Positions 1 through 5,408 are shown, counted from the first letter of the stretch. The stretch is DNA of 5,874 nucleotides from Labilithrix luteola (GCA_026225435.1 JAMFST010000620.1:1-5874), one strand, 5' to 3'. Notes: a model not told the origin generated them from the letters alone. Numbers and translations are program-made.

Positions 1-105
1 ATCTCGCTCATCACCCCGGTCGGTCTCGAGGAGCAGATGCGCTTCGCGATCCGCGAAGGCGGCCGTACGGTCGGCGCCGGCGTCGTCACCAAGATCCTCG
101 AGTAA
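1..105 (+). CDS. tuf: Elongation factor Tu, C-terminal end (partial)
   Basis: Only the last 34 codons and the TAA stop are in the window; the gene runs off the left edge. The visible tail contains the segment [19 protein letters not shown] (residues 14-32 of this fragment), the nearly invariant end of domain 3 of EF-Tu. EF-Tu is the cytoplasmic GTPase that delivers aminoacyl-tRNA to the ribosome. It ends 15 nt before rpsJ, matching the common tuf-rpsJ arrangement, so the downstream ribosomal genes are probably read from a promoter upstream of tuf. The family assignment is secure. Whether this is the only tuf copy cannot be seen. Confidence 0.96.
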   Translation: MSLITPVGLEEQMRFAIREGGRTVGAGVVTKILE

Positions 106-120
106 TCGAAAGGCACATTC

Positions 121-435
121 ATGGCCGCCGCAACCACCAAGATCCGTATCCGCCTCAAGGCGTTCGACCACCAGCTGCTCGACAAGTCGGCCACCGACAT
201 CGTCGAGACGGCGAAGCGCACCGGCGCTCGCGTCGCGGGTCCCATCCCGCTTCCGACCCACATCTCGCGCTACACCGTCCTCCGTGGACCGCACGTCGAC
301 AAGAAGTCGCGTGAGCAGTTCGAGATCCGCACCCACAAGCGGATCCTCGACATCCTCGAACCGACCCAGCAGACCCTCGACGCGCTGATGAAGCTCGATC
401 TGAGCGCCGGCGTGGACGTCGAAATCAAGAGCTGA
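121..435 (+). CDS. rpsJ: 30S ribosomal protein S10
   Basis: The 104-residue product matches the usual S10 length (about 102-105). It shows the family blocks RIRLKAFDH (residues 9-17), a GPIPLPT stretch followed by YTVLR (residues 40-54), and the [17 protein letters not shown] block (58-74). S10 sits in the head of the small subunit and, as NusE, also pairs with NusB in transcription antitermination. A GAAAGG ribosome-binding site at 108-113 lies 7 nt before the ATG. It follows tuf by 15 nt, leaving no room for the long S10 leader used by E. coli for L4 feedback control. The next gene is rplD after 9 nt, so rplC, which normally follows rpsJ, is absent. Confidence 0.97.
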   Translation: MAAATTKIRIRLKAFDHQLLDKSATDIVETAKRTGARVAGPIPLPTHISRYTVLRGPHVDKKSREQFEIRTHKRILDILEPTQQTLDALMKLDLSAGVDVEIKS

Positions 436-444
436 GAGGTCGAC

Positions 445-1143
445 ATGGCAACCATCGACGTTTTCAACATGAAGCGCGAGAAGGTCGGCTCCGTCGACCT
501 CGCGGACGAAGTCTTCGCCGCGGAAGTGAAGGAGCACCTCTTCTACGAGGTCGTGAAGGCGCAGCTCGCCTCGCGTCGTCAGGGCACCGCCGCGGCGAAG
601 AACCGCTCGGCCGTCTTTGGCTCCACCAAGAAGCTGATCAAGCAGAAGGGCACCGGCGGCGCTCGCCACGGTTCCGTTCGCGCTCCGATCTACGTCGGCG
701 GTGGCAAGGCGCACCCGCCGGTGCCGCGTGACTGGTCCTACCGGCCGCCGCTCCAGGTCCGCGCCGGCGCCCTGACGTCCGCTCTCAGCAAGTTCGCCAA
801 GGAGGGGCGCCTGGTCATCGTCGACCGCTTCGAGCTCGCCGAGATCAAGACCAAGGGCCTCGTCTCCGCTCTCGGGACCCTCGGCGCCGTCAAGGCCGCC
901 GAAGGCGACAAGAAGGCGCACAAGAAGGCGCTCGTGGTCGACGCGACCTCGAACGAGAACCTGCGCCTCTCGATCCGCAACTCGAAGGATCACCAGTTCC
1001 TCCCGCCGGAGGGGCTCAACGTGTACGACCTCCTCCGTCACGACACCTTGGTTCTCTCCAAGGAGGCCGTGAAGGCGGTCGAGGCTCGCTGCCTGCGCGC
1101 CAAGAACAAGACTGCTGCGACGAAGGACGAGGCTGCGGAATGA
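445..1143 (+). CDS. rplD: 50S ribosomal protein L4
   Basis: The 232-residue product is a full-length L4, slightly longer than the E. coli protein because of a lysine- and alanine-rich C-terminal tail (about residues 214-232). Diagnostic segments are RRQGT (44-48) and [12 protein letters not shown] (66-77), followed by the extended loop ending in PRDWSYRPP (about 94-102), which reaches into the nascent peptide exit tunnel of the 50S subunit. In many bacteria L4 also represses its own operon; no leader for that is visible here. A GAGAGG ribosome-binding site overlaps the rpsJ stop region (434-439), 5 nt before the ATG. The last A and the TGA stop share the ATGA overlap with rplW, suggesting translational coupling. 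The position directly after rpsJ is unusual. Confidence 0.95.
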   Translation: MATIDVFNMKREKVGSVDLADEVFAAEVKEHLFYEVVKAQLASRRQGTAAAKNRSAVFGSTKKLIKQKGTGGARHGSVRAPIYVGGGKAHPPVPRDWSYRPPLQVRAGALTSALSKFAKEGRLVIVDRFELAEIKTKGLVSALGTLGAVKAAEGDKKAHKKALVVDATSNENLRLSIRNSKDHQFLPPEGLNVYDLLRHDTLVLSKEAVKAVEARCLRAKNKTAATKDEAAE

Positions 1144-1478
1144 GCTCGCTCAAGCCGGAAGAGATCATCAAGCGCCCCATCGCGCTCACCGAGAAGGCCA
1201 ACCTCCTGCGCGAGCAGAACCAGGTCGTCTTCGAGGTCGCGCGTGCGGCCAACAAGGTCCAGATCAAGAGCGCGATCCAGGCGCTCTTCAACGTCGGCGT
1301 CGTCGGCGTCAACACCCTGGTCATGCGCGGCAAGGACCGCCGCATGGGTAAGGGTTACGCCAAGATGCAGAACTGGAAGAAGGCGATCGTCACCCTGAAG
1401 GAGGGTCAGAGCATCGACTTCTTCGCGGACGGCGACACGACCGCGGCTGGCTCCACCGGCGCGGAAGCGGAGAGCTGA
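1140..1478 (+). CDS. rplW: 50S ribosomal protein L23
   Basis: The 112-residue product has the L23 pattern: an N-terminal [14 protein letters not shown] motif (residues 7-20), the [21 protein letters not shown] core (about 40-60), and [19 protein letters not shown] (about 74-92). L23 lines the outer rim of the 50S exit tunnel and docks trigger factor and the signal recognition particle. It is a little longer than the typical 95-100 residues because of an acidic, Gly/Ala/Ser-rich tail of about 15 residues. Its ATG overlaps the rplD stop (ATGA, 1140-1143), and a GAAGGA at 1122-1127 inside rplD is the likely ribosome-binding site. rplB follows after one base. Confidence 0.94.
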   Translation: MSSLKPEEIIKRPIALTEKANLLREQNQVVFEVARAANKVQIKSAIQALFNVGVVGVNTLVMRGKDRRMGKGYAKMQNWKKAIVTLKEGQSIDFFADGDTTAAGSTGAEAES

Positions 1479-1479
1479 G

Positions 1480-2313
1480 ATGGCGATCAAGACTTTCAAG
1501 CCGACGTCGCCGGGACGCCGCTTCTACACGGCCAGTGACAACAAGGACCTGACCAAGGGCGTCACGCCCGAGAAGTCGCTCCTCGAGCACCAGTCGAACA
1601 CCGGTGGTCGTAACCACTACGGCCGCATCACCAGCCGCTTCCGTGGCGGGGGACACAAGCAGCGTTACCGCGTCATCGACTGGCGTCGTGACAAGATCGG
1701 CGTGCCCGCCAAGGTCGCGACCATCGAGTACGATCCCAACCGCACCGCGCGCATCGCGCTCCTCCACTACCTGGACGGCGAGAAGCGCTACATCCTCGCG
1801 CCGGACGGCCTCTCGGCGGGCGACCAGATCGTCTCCAGCCGTAACGCCGACATCAAGCCGGGCAACGCGATGACCCTCCGTCACATCCCGCTCGGGACGA
1901 CGGTGCACAACATCGAGATGAAGAAGGGCAAGGGCGGTCAGCTCGTTCGCTCTGCCGGCTCGGGCGCTTCGCTGATGGCGAAGGAGGGCGACTACGCCCA
2001 GGTCCGTCTGCCGTCGGGCGAAGTCCGCATGATTCACCTCGATTGCCACGCGACGATCGGTCAGGTCTCGAACCTCGACCACATCAACGTGTCGCTCGGC
2101 AAGGCGGGTCGCGCTCGCTGGCTCGGTCGTCGTCCGCACAACCGCGGCGTCACCATGAACCCCGTCGATCACCCGATGGGCGGTGGTGAAGGTCGTACGA
2201 GCGGTGGGCGTCACCCCTGCTCCCCCTGGGGTCAGCTGGCCAAGGGTCTCAAGACGCGTAACAACAAGCGCACGGATGCCATGATCATCAAGCGCCGTGG
2301 ACAGAAGGGTTGA
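1480..2313 (+). CDS. rplB: 50S ribosomal protein L2
   Basis: The 277-residue product matches the L2 length (about 273-280). Landmarks in order are KPTSPGRR (7-14), [10 protein letters not shown] with GGGHKQRYR (42-64), the OB-fold segment [14 protein letters not shown] (82-95), the SH3-like segment [20 protein letters not shown] (141-160), and the C-terminal [14 protein letters not shown] (226-239). His231 corresponds to the histidine (H229 in mature E. coli numbering) linked to peptidyl-transferase function and is retained; the second histidine of the usual DHPHGG is Met233. L2 is a primary 23S rRNA binder needed for subunit joining. Start: ATG one base after the rplW stop, with GGAG at 1469-1472 as ribosome-binding site. 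Confidence 0.98.
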   Translation: MAIKTFKPTSPGRRFYTASDNKDLTKGVTPEKSLLEHQSNTGGRNHYGRITSRFRGGGHKQRYRVIDWRRDKIGVPAKVATIEYDPNRTARIALLHYLDGEKRYILAPDGLSAGDQIVSSRNADIKPGNAMTLRHIPLGTTVHNIEMKKGKGGQLVRSAGSGASLMAKEGDYAQVRLPSGEVRMIHLDCHATIGQVSNLDHINVSLGKAGRARWLGRRPHNRGVTMNPVDHPMGGGEGRTSGGRHPCSPWGQLAKGLKTRNNKRTDAMIIKRRGQKG

Positions 2314-2316
2314 TCG

Positions 2317-2604
2317 ATGCCGCGTTCAATTAAAAAGGGACCGTTCATCGACGGCCACCTGGCCGAGAAGATCGCCGCTGCCGGTGCGGCCCAGAGCAAG
2401 AAGGTCATCAAGACCTGGTCCCGCCGCAGCACCATCACCCCGGACGCCATCGGGCTGACCTTCGCCGTGCACAACGGTCGCAAGTTCGTCCCGGTGTTCG
2501 TCACCGAGAACATGGTCGGTCACAAGCTCGGCGAGTTCGCGCCGACCCGTACCTTCCACGGTCACTCGGGCGACAAGAAGGCCAAGGTGAAGGGCGCGCG
2601 CTGA
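2317..2604 (+). CDS. rpsS: 30S ribosomal protein S19
   Basis: The 95-residue product is a typical S19 (about 92-95). It contains [12 protein letters not shown] (1-12), KTWSRRSTI (31-39), [30 protein letters not shown] (49-78, shown here as a position range with these key residues) and the basic tail. S19 forms a complex with S13 in the 30S head and contacts the A-site region. It starts 3 nt after the rplB stop, with AGAAGGG (2303-2309) as ribosome-binding site 7 nt before the ATG. It is the last gene of the operon here: a strong terminator follows within 32 nt, whereas rplV would normally come next. The short AT-rich patch at codons 4-8 (TCAATTAAAAAG) is the only AT-rich spot in the operon. 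Confidence 0.97.
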   Translation: MPRSIKKGPFIDGHLAEKIAAAGAAQSKKVIKTWSRRSTITPDAIGLTFAVHNGRKFVPVFVTENMVGHKLGEFAPTRTFHGHSGDKKAKVKGAR

Positions 2605-2635
2605 GAAGCGGGCGACCTTCCCTGAAGCTGGCGAG

Positions 2636-2667
2636 ACGCCGGTGCGAGAGATCGCGCCGGCGTTTTT
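2636..2667 (+). terminator. Rho-independent terminator after rpsS
   Basis: An 11-bp stem (2636-2646 ACGCCGGTGCG with 2653-2663 CGCGCCGGCGT, one G-U wobble) closes a 6-nt AGAGAT loop and runs into TTTTT (2663-2667), then GCTTTC. It lies 32 nt beyond the rpsS stop in the operon orientation. The stem plus T-run is a textbook intrinsic terminator and marks a true operon end after rpsS. Confidence 0.9.
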
Positions 2668-2704
2668 GCTTTCGTGCGAGACGACGCCGGGGATTCAACC
2701 TGCA

Positions 2705-2731
2705 GGAGCGATCACGCCCGATGGAGTGATC
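2705..2731. repeat. Tandem 9-bp repeats with internal inverted symmetry
   Basis: GGAGCGATC (2705-2713) and GGAGTGATC (2723-2731) are direct repeats 18 bp apart differing at one base. GATCAC (2710-2715) and GTGATC (2726-2731) also form a 6-bp inverted pair with a 10-nt spacer. Near-identical boxes at this spacing may be paired protein-binding sites, or the internal repeats of a decayed insertion-sequence end: the minus strand reads TGTCAGAAGTGGATCACTCC from 2742. The sequence does not decide between these. The rest of 2668-2757 holds nothing else I can support. Confidence 0.4.
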
Positions 2732-2757
2732 CACTTCTGACACCGCTGCCGTGCCTC

Positions 2758-2806
2758 TAGCGCAATTCCCGCAGGCGCTGAACGCGCCAGCGAGAATCCT
2801 GCGCTA
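2758..2806. repeat. Compound imperfect inverted repeat (hairpin 1)
   Basis: Nested pairing is visible: TAGCGCA (2758-2764) with TGCGCTA (2800-2806), then ATTC (2765-2768) with GAAT (2794-2797, with a CC bulge at 2798-2799), then CGCTG (2776-2780) with CAGCG (2788-2792) around a 7-nt loop. There is no T-run, so it is not an intrinsic terminator. It resembles a REP-like intergenic palindrome or a small structured RNA. Its copy number in the genome is unknown. Confidence 0.5.
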
Positions 2807-2826
2807 ACTTTCTCGTGGGTCGCTGC

Positions 2827-2853
2827 GTTCTCCGGCGTTCAACGCCAGAGAAC
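2827..2853. repeat. 13-bp inverted repeat beside the IS (hairpin 2)
   Basis: GTTCTCCGGCGTT (2827-2839) and AACGCCAGAGAAC (2841-2853) are complementary at 12 of 13 positions around a single central C, giving a strong hairpin or cruciform. No T-run follows. It ends about 6-8 bp before the inferred left boundary of the insertion sequence, so it may be the landmark recognised as the insertion target. Parts of it resemble hairpin 1 (shared CAACGC/GAACGC and CCAG..AGAA elements). Confidence 0.6.
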
Positions 2854-2864
2854 TTCGCTCTGAT

Positions 2865-2874
2865 ATGGTGGGCC
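2865..2874 (+). repeat. Subterminal inverted repeat, right (RNA-side) end
   Basis: ATGGTGGGCC is a perfect 10-bp match, in inverted orientation, to 4327-4336. It lies 3 bp inside the inferred end at 2862, on the side downstream of the transposase. The flanking bases are also partly alike (TC.G.ATGGTGGGCC). Confidence 0.8.
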
Positions 2875-3151
2875 TGGTCAAGGCTCGCTGCGTCGTTTGG
2901 GTCGGATTTGTTCTGTTGGTGTCGCTTTCAGGGCGGCGAAGTCAACGAGCGAGGCGGACGAACTGCGACGGCTGATCAGTCTGATATTCGCGGGTTGGGT
3001 ACCGCATGACCTGATTCGTCGGGGGCTGCCTCGCACTAGTTGCGGGAGTCGTGCCGTGAGGCGCGTCCCATAGAGCGGACCGAGGATTCCCTTTCCGTGT
3101 CCGTGTCGCTCGTTGGCTTCGCCGTCCTTTAAATGAAGAAATGGGTGAATG
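2868..3151 (-). ncRNA. Candidate bridge RNA (seekRNA) region of the IS
   Basis: This noncoding stretch lies between the transposase stop and the IS end. In IS1111-group elements it is known to encode the structured guide RNA that pairs with target and donor DNA. Visible structure: GCCTC/GAGGC (3028-3032, 3058-3062) extended by GCAC/GTGC (3033-3036, 3051-3054), and GAGC-GGAC (3073-3080) pairing with GTCC (3099-3102) and GCTC (3108-3111). Two short matches could be guides: TCTGATAT at 2980-2987 repeats the IS terminus at 2859-2866, and GCGAAGT at 2936-2942 is the complement of the flank at 2852-2858. The exact RNA ends cannot be set from sequence. No credible ORF is present in the stretch. Confidence 0.5.
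2876..2881 (-). promoter_or_regulatory. -35-like half of a circle-junction promoter
   Basis: The minus strand reads TTGACC, 5 of 6 matches to the TTGACA consensus, pointing outward from the RNA-side end. No good -10 follows in the integrated form. When the ends are joined in a circle (2862 next to 4339), GATGGT (4337-4332) falls 16 bp downstream. Junction promoters of this layout are known for circularising IS110/IS1111 elements. Confidence 0.45.
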
Positions 3152-4252
3152 TCAGGCGGCGATAAGCGCGGGTTGCCGCGCGATGTCCCACAGAAATCCT
3201 ACGAGCTCGCGAGCAACGGCGACGACGATGCGTTGTCGATTTTTCCCTCGCCCCGAGAGACGCACGTACTTGTCGTGCAGGCGATGCTGCGCCTTCCACG
3301 CGATCGCGCGGACCTCCGCGGAGACGCCGAGGCTCCGTCGCCGCAGCGCGGGACTGTTGGCAGGTCGAAAGCGATACGACCACGACGACTCGACCAGAGC
3401 GGTGCGCGCGTGCTTGTTGCCGGTCCGCGTGATCGCGCCGCGTCGCACGCTGGAGCCGCTGGAGTGCTCGGATGGAACCAGACCGAGGTAGGCCATGAGC
3501 TGCGAGGGGCGAGAGAAGCGAGCGAAGTCGCCGATCTCCGCGGCGAGCGTGACCGCCGAGAGAAGACGCACTCCTTTCAGCGCTTGAAATGCCTGAACGA
3601 GCGGCTTGAGCGACCAGGACTCGACCAGCTCACCGATGTCCTTCGAGAGCTGCGCTACGCGCGCGGCCGCGGCGTCCACCGCGTGGACGTAATCGACGAG
3701 CACGCGGTTGTGCGCTTCGAACTCGAACTTCTGCGTGCGGATCCACGTCAGGTGGTCCTCGGTCCACGTCTTCTTGTCGTAGTGCCGCCCATGCCTCAGG
3801 AGAAACTTCGAAAGCTGATGACGTGCCGTGCGCTCCGCGGCGCGCGCATCTTGGCGCGCCCGCTCCAGATCTCGCATCGCCTCGGTCGCGGCATCCGGAA
3901 TGTGCACTGCGGTGAGATCTCCGGAGCGAAGGAAGCGAGCGAGCTTCTTGGCATCACGCGCGTCCGTCTTGACCTTGTCCCCGGCCTGCTTTGGCACGAG
4001 CGACGGCGCCACGACCATGCAGTCGATCTGCTTCTCCAGGAGCGCGCGAGCCAACGTGAAGCCCGTTGGCCCCGCCTCGTAGCAGCAGCGAATCTTGGCG
4101 CCTCGAGCGAGACACCTCAGCGCCGACAGCACTGCGGCGAGCTGGTTGGGCACCGTCGCCACAGTCTCGGGCGGCGAGCCGTCAGCATCCGCCACCGCAA
4201 TCGCAATCGTGTCCTTGTGGACGTCCAGACCGACGAATCGTACCTTTTCCAT
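3152..4252 (-). CDS. IS110-family transposase (DEDD/serine recombinase)
   Basis: The 366-residue product has the two IS110 domains. The N-terminal RuvC-like domain shows FVGLDVHKDTIAIAV with Asp10, CCYEAGPTG with Glu59, and KTDARDAKK with Asp97 and Asp100: the DEDD tetrad. A helical linker (about 120-215) follows. The C-terminal Tnp domain has LKGVRLLSAVTLAAEIGD (225-242), LMAYLGLVPSEHSSG (252-266, containing the likely catalytic Ser264 or Ser265) and RRGAITRTGNKHARTALVE (270-288). I chose the ATG at 4252 because AGGAGG (4266-4261) lies 8 nt before it and the GLDVHK motif then sits at the usual distance. An in-frame ATG at 4294 would add 14 unalignable residues. The enzyme acts with an element-encoded guide RNA to cut and join DNA. 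No frameshift or lost catalytic residue is seen. Confidence 0.95.
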   Translation of the reverse strand: MEKVRFVGLDVHKDTIAIAVADADGSPPETVATVPNQLAAVLSALRCLARGAKIRCCYEAGPTGFTLARALLEKQIDCMVVAPSLVPKQAGDKVKTDARDAKKLARFLRSGDLTAVHIPDAATEAMRDLERARQDARAAERTARHQLSKFLLRHGRHYDKKTWTEDHLTWIRTQKFEFEAHNRVLVDYVHAVDAAAARVAQLSKDIGELVESWSLKPLVQAFQALKGVRLLSAVTLAAEIGDFARFSRPSQLMAYLGLVPSEHSSGSSVRRGAITRTGNKHARTALVESSWSYRFRPANSPALRRRSLGVSAEVRAIAWKAQHRLHDKYVRLSGRGKNRQRIVVAVARELVGFLWDIARQPALIAA

Positions 4253-4333
4253 GGGCCAGCCTCCTGCTGCGGCTCTGCGCCGCTTCTCTCGCAAGACGCA
4301 ACGTAACCCGCGCTATCAGGAGCGCTGGCCCAC
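4251..4333 (-). promoter_or_regulatory. Inverted repeat masking the transposase ribosome-binding site
   Basis: On the transposase strand, GTGGGCCAGC-G-CTCCTG (4333-4317) is complementary to CAGGAGGCTGGCCCAT (4266-4251) with one bulged G and one G-U pair. The second arm contains the AGGAGG ribosome-binding site and the first two bases of the ATG. The spacer of 50 nt holds a smaller GCGGC/GCCGC hairpin (4270-4284). Transcripts entering from outside the IS would carry both arms and fold the start site away. Confidence 0.6.
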
Positions 4334-4336
4334 CAT
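4327..4336 (-). repeat. Subterminal inverted repeat, left (transposase-side) end
   Basis: The minus strand reads ATGGTGGGCC, identical to 2865-2874 on the plus strand. It lies just inside the inferred end near 4339, about 75 bp upstream of the transposase ATG, and overlaps the outer arm of the ribosome-binding-site inverted repeat. Confidence 0.8.
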
Positions 4337-4337
4337 C
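4332..4337 (-). promoter_or_regulatory. -10-like half of a circle-junction promoter
   Basis: The minus strand reads GATGGT, matching TATAAT at three positions including the important A2 and T6. It lies within the first bases of the transposase-side end. In a circle it would sit 16 bp after TTGACC from the other end. It overlaps the subterminal inverted repeat, so transposase binding could also repress it. As a lone -10 it is weak. Confidence 0.35.
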
Positions 4338-4371
4338 CTGACTAGGATGTCCCCGTGGGGAGCGCGTCCTT

Positions 4372-4749
4372 TTGATCGGCGGGTGGCTGCGCGGGCTCCG
4401 CGTGGTCCTCGCGCTGGGGTTCGTCGCCGGCGCGGTCTTTCACCTCGCATCGCTCGTTCGTCCGGACCTGGGCAGTCCGTCGCCTCCCTGGCGCCATGCG
4501 ACCTTCGTCGCGGTGAACCTCTTCTTCGGCTGGGCGATGCTGCGGCCGCCGCGCTGGCTGGTGGTGCCGGCGGCGGTGCTGGTCGCGCAGCAGGGGTACG
4601 GGCACGGCGTGGACCTGCTCGCGGCGGCGCGGGTCGGGCACTTCGACGGTCAGAGCGCGGTGACGCTGGCGATCCTCCCGCTGGTCGCCTGGGTGGGGCT
4701 GCGCGCGACGCGCGACCCCTCCGCGTCGGCGCTCGGGTGCGTTCCGTGA
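4372..4749 (+). CDS. Small four-helix membrane protein, unknown function
   Basis: I do not recognise the family. The 125-residue product is very hydrophobic, with four likely membrane helices at about 8-27, 43-57, 61-77 and 94-112. The loops are short, with a positively charged start (WLRGLR) and an arginine cluster (RPPRW) after helix 2. The gene starts with TTG at 4372, supported by GGGGAG (4357-4362) 9 nt upstream. The frame is closed upstream by a stop at 4339-4341, so the only other sensible start is GTG at 4402, which would shorten helix 1. It overlaps the methyltransferase gene by 4 nt (GTGA), suggesting co-translation. The IS ends about 32 bp before its start, so its native promoter was probably on the far side of the IS. 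Confidence 0.72.
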   Translation: MIGGWLRGLRVVLALGFVAGAVFHLASLVRPDLGSPSPPWRHATFVAVNLFFGWAMLRPPRWLVVPAAVLVAQQGYGHGVDLLAAARVGHFDGQSAVTLAILPLVAWVGLRATRDPSASALGCVP

Positions 4750-5408
4750 CGCTGCGTACCGACGCCGAGCGCGAGGCCTTCGTCCGCGAGCAGACGCGGC
4801 TCGCGCCCGTTCCGCTGGTGCCGGAGCTGTCGGTGTACACGGCCAGCGCGGTGACGCCGCTGTGGTTCGCGACGGCGCAGTGGCTCGAGGACCACGACTC
4901 GGACGTGCCCTTCTGGAGCGTGCCCTGGGCCGGCGGGCAGGCGCTGGCGCGGTACCTCCTCGATCATCCGGAGGCGGTACGCGGCAAGCGGGTGATCGAC
5001 TTCGCGTGTGGCGGCGGGCTGGTGGGCATCGCCGCGGCGCGCGCGGGCGCGATCGTGCGCGCGGTCGACATCGATCCGCTGGCGGCGGTCGCGACCCGGC
5101 TGAACGCGGCGGCCAACGAGGTTCATCTGACGACCGCGACGGTGGATCTCGTCGGCCAGGCGCTGAGCCCCGCGGAGGTGGACGTGCTCGTCGCCGGCGA
5201 CGTCTGGTACGAGCCGGAGCCTTCGGCGCGCTTCCGCGACTGGTTCCGCGTCATCGCGGCCGCCGGTGTGCGTGTGCTCAGCGGCGATCCCGGGCGGCTC
5301 CACGTGCCGCGCCGGGTGCGCGAGCTGGCGCGCTACCAGGTGACGACGCCGCTGGAGCTGGAGTCGGTGACGGAGCGCACCGCCCGGGTCATCGAGCTGT
5401 TGCCGTAA
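4746..5408 (+). CDS. Class I SAM-dependent methyltransferase, COG3897/ETFB-KMT-like
   Basis: The 220-residue product begins at GTG 4746, inside the stop of the preceding gene (GTGA). Landmarks are PFWSVPWAGGQALARYLL (55-72), SAM-binding motif I RVIDFACGGGLVG (82-94), the acidic motif VDID (107-110), and DVLVAGDVWYEP (146-157). The PFW..PWAGGQALARYLLD block and the GD.WYE motif are characteristic of the small methyltransferases annotated as predicted nicotinamide N-methylase (COG3897), which also include the electron-transfer-flavoprotein beta lysine methyltransferases. The substrate cannot be told from sequence; protein lysine methylation is the best guess from family relatives. The reading frame stays open far upstream into the IS, but those upstream codons show no family similarity. 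The protein has no signal peptide and should be cytoplasmic. Confidence 0.88.
   Translation: MTLRTDAEREAFVREQTRLAPVPLVPELSVYTASAVTPLWFATAQWLEDHDSDVPFWSVPWAGGQALARYLLDHPEAVRGKRVIDFACGGGLVGIAAARAGAIVRAVDIDPLAAVATRLNAAANEVHLTTATVDLVGQALSPAEVDVLVAGDVWYEPEPSARFRDWFRVIAAAGVRVLSGDPGRLHVPRRVRELARYQVTTPLELESVTERTARVIELLP

Larger units (their letters stand above)
2862..4339 (-). mobile_element. IS110-family insertion sequence, IS1111 group
   Basis: The element of about 1.48 kb has one transposase gene (minus strand), a short upstream end (about 90 bp beyond the start codon) and a longer noncoding end of about 290 bp beyond the stop codon. The perfect 10-bp inverted repeats ATGGTGGGCC (2865-2874) and its complement (4327-4336) lie a few bases inside the ends. 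Subterminal rather than terminal repeats, and the long noncoding region downstream of the transposase, are hallmarks of the IS1111 group of IS110. Both edges show CTGA (2860-2863 and 4338-4341), consistent with a CT-type core dinucleotide, so the ends are placed there with an uncertainty of several bases. No longer target duplication is seen, as expected for the family. All parts look intact, so it may be active. Confidence 0.82.

Noticed and set aside
2173..2181. L2 has DHPM instead of the common DHPH near the peptidyl-transferase centre
   Set aside because: The histidine linked to activity (first His) is kept. Met at the second position is found in other bacterial L2 proteins, so this is ordinary variation.
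1390..2214. A 274-codon minus-strand open frame across rplB
   Set aside because: It is the antisense shadow of the unmistakable L2 gene.
2815..3009. A 64-codon plus-strand open frame across the IS end
   Set aside because: It crosses the IS boundary, has no ribosome-binding site and shows no familiar sequence.
2668..3151. CRISPR array or tRNA gene in the noncoding stretch
   Set aside because: There are no regularly spaced identical repeats of suitable length, and I see no cloverleaf with a TTC-containing T arm.
4253..4294. Upstream ATG at 4294 as the transposase start
   Set aside because: The added 14 residues (Arg/Ala-rich) do not fit the family, while ATG 4252 has AGGAGG 8 nt upstream.
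3149..4306. A 385-codon open frame on the plus strand opposite the transposase
   Set aside because: It mirrors the transposase gene in GC-rich DNA, is rich in Arg and shows no recognisable domain. The minus-strand frame has all IS110 motifs.
4095..4745. Continuous open frame from inside the IS into the methyltransferase, suggesting a fusion protein
   Set aside because: The upstream part is low-complexity Arg/Ala/Gly sequence crossing the IS boundary. The family similarity begins only after GTG 4746, which is placed by the GTGA overlap.
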